Shown here: piece by piece, positions 31,311 through 32,598 of the stretch | How the letters are laid out: each line of letters starts with the position of its first letter | Position numbering within the stretch: position 1 is the stretch's first letter | Origin: CAYGHG01 sp964349515 | Lineage (GTDB): Bacteria > Oederibacteriota > PGYV01 > CAYGHG01 | Assembly: GCA_964349515.1 (NCBI GenBank) | Contig: CAYGHG010000016.1 | Location: 1-32,598 of the forward strand | DNA: 32,598 bases | Direction of reading: 5' to 3' | Notes under the pieces: generated by a model | Told to the model about the DNA's origin: nothing | Databases searched by the model: none | What the model saw: the letters and a program-made list of their open reading frames with translations, nothing else | Position numbers and translations under genes: made by a program

Positions 31311-32598
31311 ATGAGTATTAAAAATATTAGCTTAAAAACACTTCTTGCTGCGGCAGTTATTTGTATGCCTTCTTTTGTTTATTCGGCTGTGTCTATCGTA
31401 TCTGCAACGAGTTCAAAAGGCGCATGTTACGTGGCGGGCCAGAATCTTACAATAACAATAAATGCCTCCAATTCAGCTTCGTGGGTGGATCTGCGGGCTC
31501 TTGTAATAGCCTCCAATGACAATACAGTAACCTATAACAGCAATTCAGTGCCGGATGATGACGAGTGCCTCTTTGGGATGGTTACGAATACCGGTGCCGG
31601 AACAGGGGGGCACGCGCCGGATGATCTGCCGCCATGGGCTTCTCAATATATTATGGCAGCAGGGGGAGCTGCCGGGGCTTCGGTCACCAATTATCAACTT
31701 GTAGTTCCTGTGCCGGCTGATTATACGCTCACAGTTCCAAAATATTTTCATGTATATGTAAATACAAATCACAACCTTGAGCTGGGGCAGTACAGCGTAC
31801 AGGGGGCGCCTGTATCAACATCGATAATGTTGTCCGAGTGCTCGCTTGACACACCTACCGTTACGCCGACTATCACTCCTACGGTGCCTATGATATGCAA
31901 CTACGCCGCTGCCGCCTACGGCGCGACCGCGGTTGACTGCGTACCGCTGCTGCTTGAGACACCGACGAATACTCCTACGAGGACAGTAACTGCTACAAGA
32001 ACCGCAACACCTACGGCGACAAGCACTATGACTGCGACTCCTACCAGAACCGCAACGCCTACCGCGACAATGACTATCACATACACTGAAACAGAGACCA
32101 TATTCACAAGAACCGCAACACCCACGGCCACAGAAACAAGAACCGCAACCCCGACATTAACGGCTACCCCCACATATACGGCGACATCAACATCCACTTT
32201 TACATCAACCGCGACGCCTACATACACCATGACAGATACAAGAACCGCTACCCCCACATCCACAGACACAAATACAGCCACGCCTACACGGACGGCGACG
32301 CCTACTATAACTGAAACACTCATATTCTCGCCTACTGCGACGCCTACGGCGACTTCCACAAGAACGGCAACTTCGACTTTAACGGCAACGCCTACGGCTT
32401 CTTTTACATTTACAGCTACGCCTACGAGGACTGCAACGCCGACTTTTACGGCCACGCAGACTGTGAGTTTTACATATACTGCAACTGACACACGGACTGC
32501 GACCCCCACTTTTACAGAAACGGCAACCCAGACAAATACACCTACTGCAACCCCGACATTCACCGATACTCCGACTTCAACACCTACGCCCACTATTA
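31311..32598 (+). CDS. Secreted Thr/Pro-stalk protein, 3' end outside the window
   Basis: An ATG after a strong Shine-Dalgarno (AAAGGAGG, 31296-31302) opens a frame of 429 codons with no stop before the window ends. Residues 1-26 are a signal peptide ('LLAAAVICMPSFVYSA'). Residues about 27-180 form a small Cys-containing domain I cannot assign ('SATSSKGACYVAGQN', 'KYFHVYVNTNHNLELGQY'). From about residue 180 Thr/Pro segments begin, interrupted by 'MICNYAAAAYGATAVDC', and then run to the edge as a (Thr-x)n stalk. By analogy with the gene at 24162, the missing C-terminus may carry FlgD-like modules. It is probably co-transcribed with the gene at 28977. Confidence 0.85.
   Translation, partial: MSIKNISLKTLLAAAVICMPSFVYSAVSIVSATSSKGACYVAGQNLTITINASNSASWVDLRALVIASNDNTVTYNSNSVPDDDECLFGMVTNTGAGTGGHAPDDLPPWASQYIMAAGGAAGASVTNYQLVVPVPADYTLTVPKYFHVYVNTNHNLELGQYSVQGAPVSTSIMLSECSLDTPTVTPTITPTVPMICNYAAAAYGATAVDCVPLLLETPTNTPTRTVTATRTATPTATSTMTATPTRTATPTATMTITYTETETIFTRTATPTATETRTATPTLTATPTYTATSTSTFTSTATPTYTMTDTRTATPTSTDTNTATPTRTATPTITETLIFSPTATPTATSTRTATSTLTATPTASFTFTATPTRTATPTFTATQTVSFTYTATDTRTATPTFTETATQTNTPTATPTFTDTPTSTPTPTI
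31853..32598 (+). repeat. Second coding tract for a Thr-x stalk, incomplete
   Basis: At least 740 bp of ACN-rich codon pairs encode alternating Thr. Compared with the tract at 26150 it uses more Ala and Arg between Thr ('TRTATPTAT' units). The break motif 'ETIFTRT' occurs in both tracts, suggesting common origin. The tract continues past the window edge. Confidence 0.85.

Noticed and set aside
31916..32593. Long minus-strand frame encoding repeated Val-Gly/Val-Ala residues
   Set aside because: It is the reverse reading of the Thr-x stalk: ACN codons become NGT. There is no Shine-Dalgarno, and the + frame has a signal peptide and strong ribosome site. The same applies to minus-strand frames in 25913-27115.

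Overview
All genes in this window read on the + strand. They encode a bacterium with a diderm-type envelope: an outer-membrane PorV/PorQ-like beta-barrel, a lipoprotein with a lipobox, and several secreted proteins ending in FlgD-like Ig domains. Two gaps of exactly 100 N lie in repeats, which points to a scaffolded draft or metagenome assembly. Long Thr/Pro stalks, DUF11-like modules and partner-switch regulators remind me of uncultured candidate phyla such as Goldbacteria. That is recollection only and the taxonomy is not established.

Region 1 (about 1-14276) looks like one eight-gene operon. A 2712-residue secreted protein built of about 15 tandem modules overlaps by 4 nt a PorV-like barrel fused to TPR repeats. 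A partner-switching cassette follows: a degenerate HATPase, a membrane SpoIIE-type phosphatase, a STAS protein, a normal HATPase, a chemoreceptor-like signalling protein and a PilZ protein.

Region 2 (14282-24011) is a 9.7-kb block bracketed by inverted arrays of a dispersed composite hairpin element. A sigma70-like promoter drives a compact operon: PQQ-propeller lipoprotein, HAMP protein with a degenerate class III cyclase domain, J-domain/TPR protein, an Hsp70 lacking most of its lid, a GspE/PilB-type ATPase homologue that has lost several catalytic residues, and a secreted FlgD-domain protein. I find no described system matching this set and consider it the best candidate for a new one.

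Region 3 (24049-32598) holds surface-protein genes. A 1311-residue protein has DUF11/lectin-like domains, a strictly alternating Thr-x stalk of about 325 residues and three FlgD-like modules. A third hairpin array with a 131-bp tandem repeat and the second gap follows. Then come a paralogue of the first half of the 1311-residue protein, without stalk or FlgD modules, and a partial gene with another Thr/Pro stalk running off the end. Clear -35/-10 promoters precede three of the operons.

Inferred overall role: production and export of giant, repetitive cell-surface proteins, under phosphatase/anti-sigma and possibly c-di-GMP control, with a specialised chaperone and pseudo-ATPase module between. 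No rRNA, tRNA, CRISPR array or transposase gene was seen.
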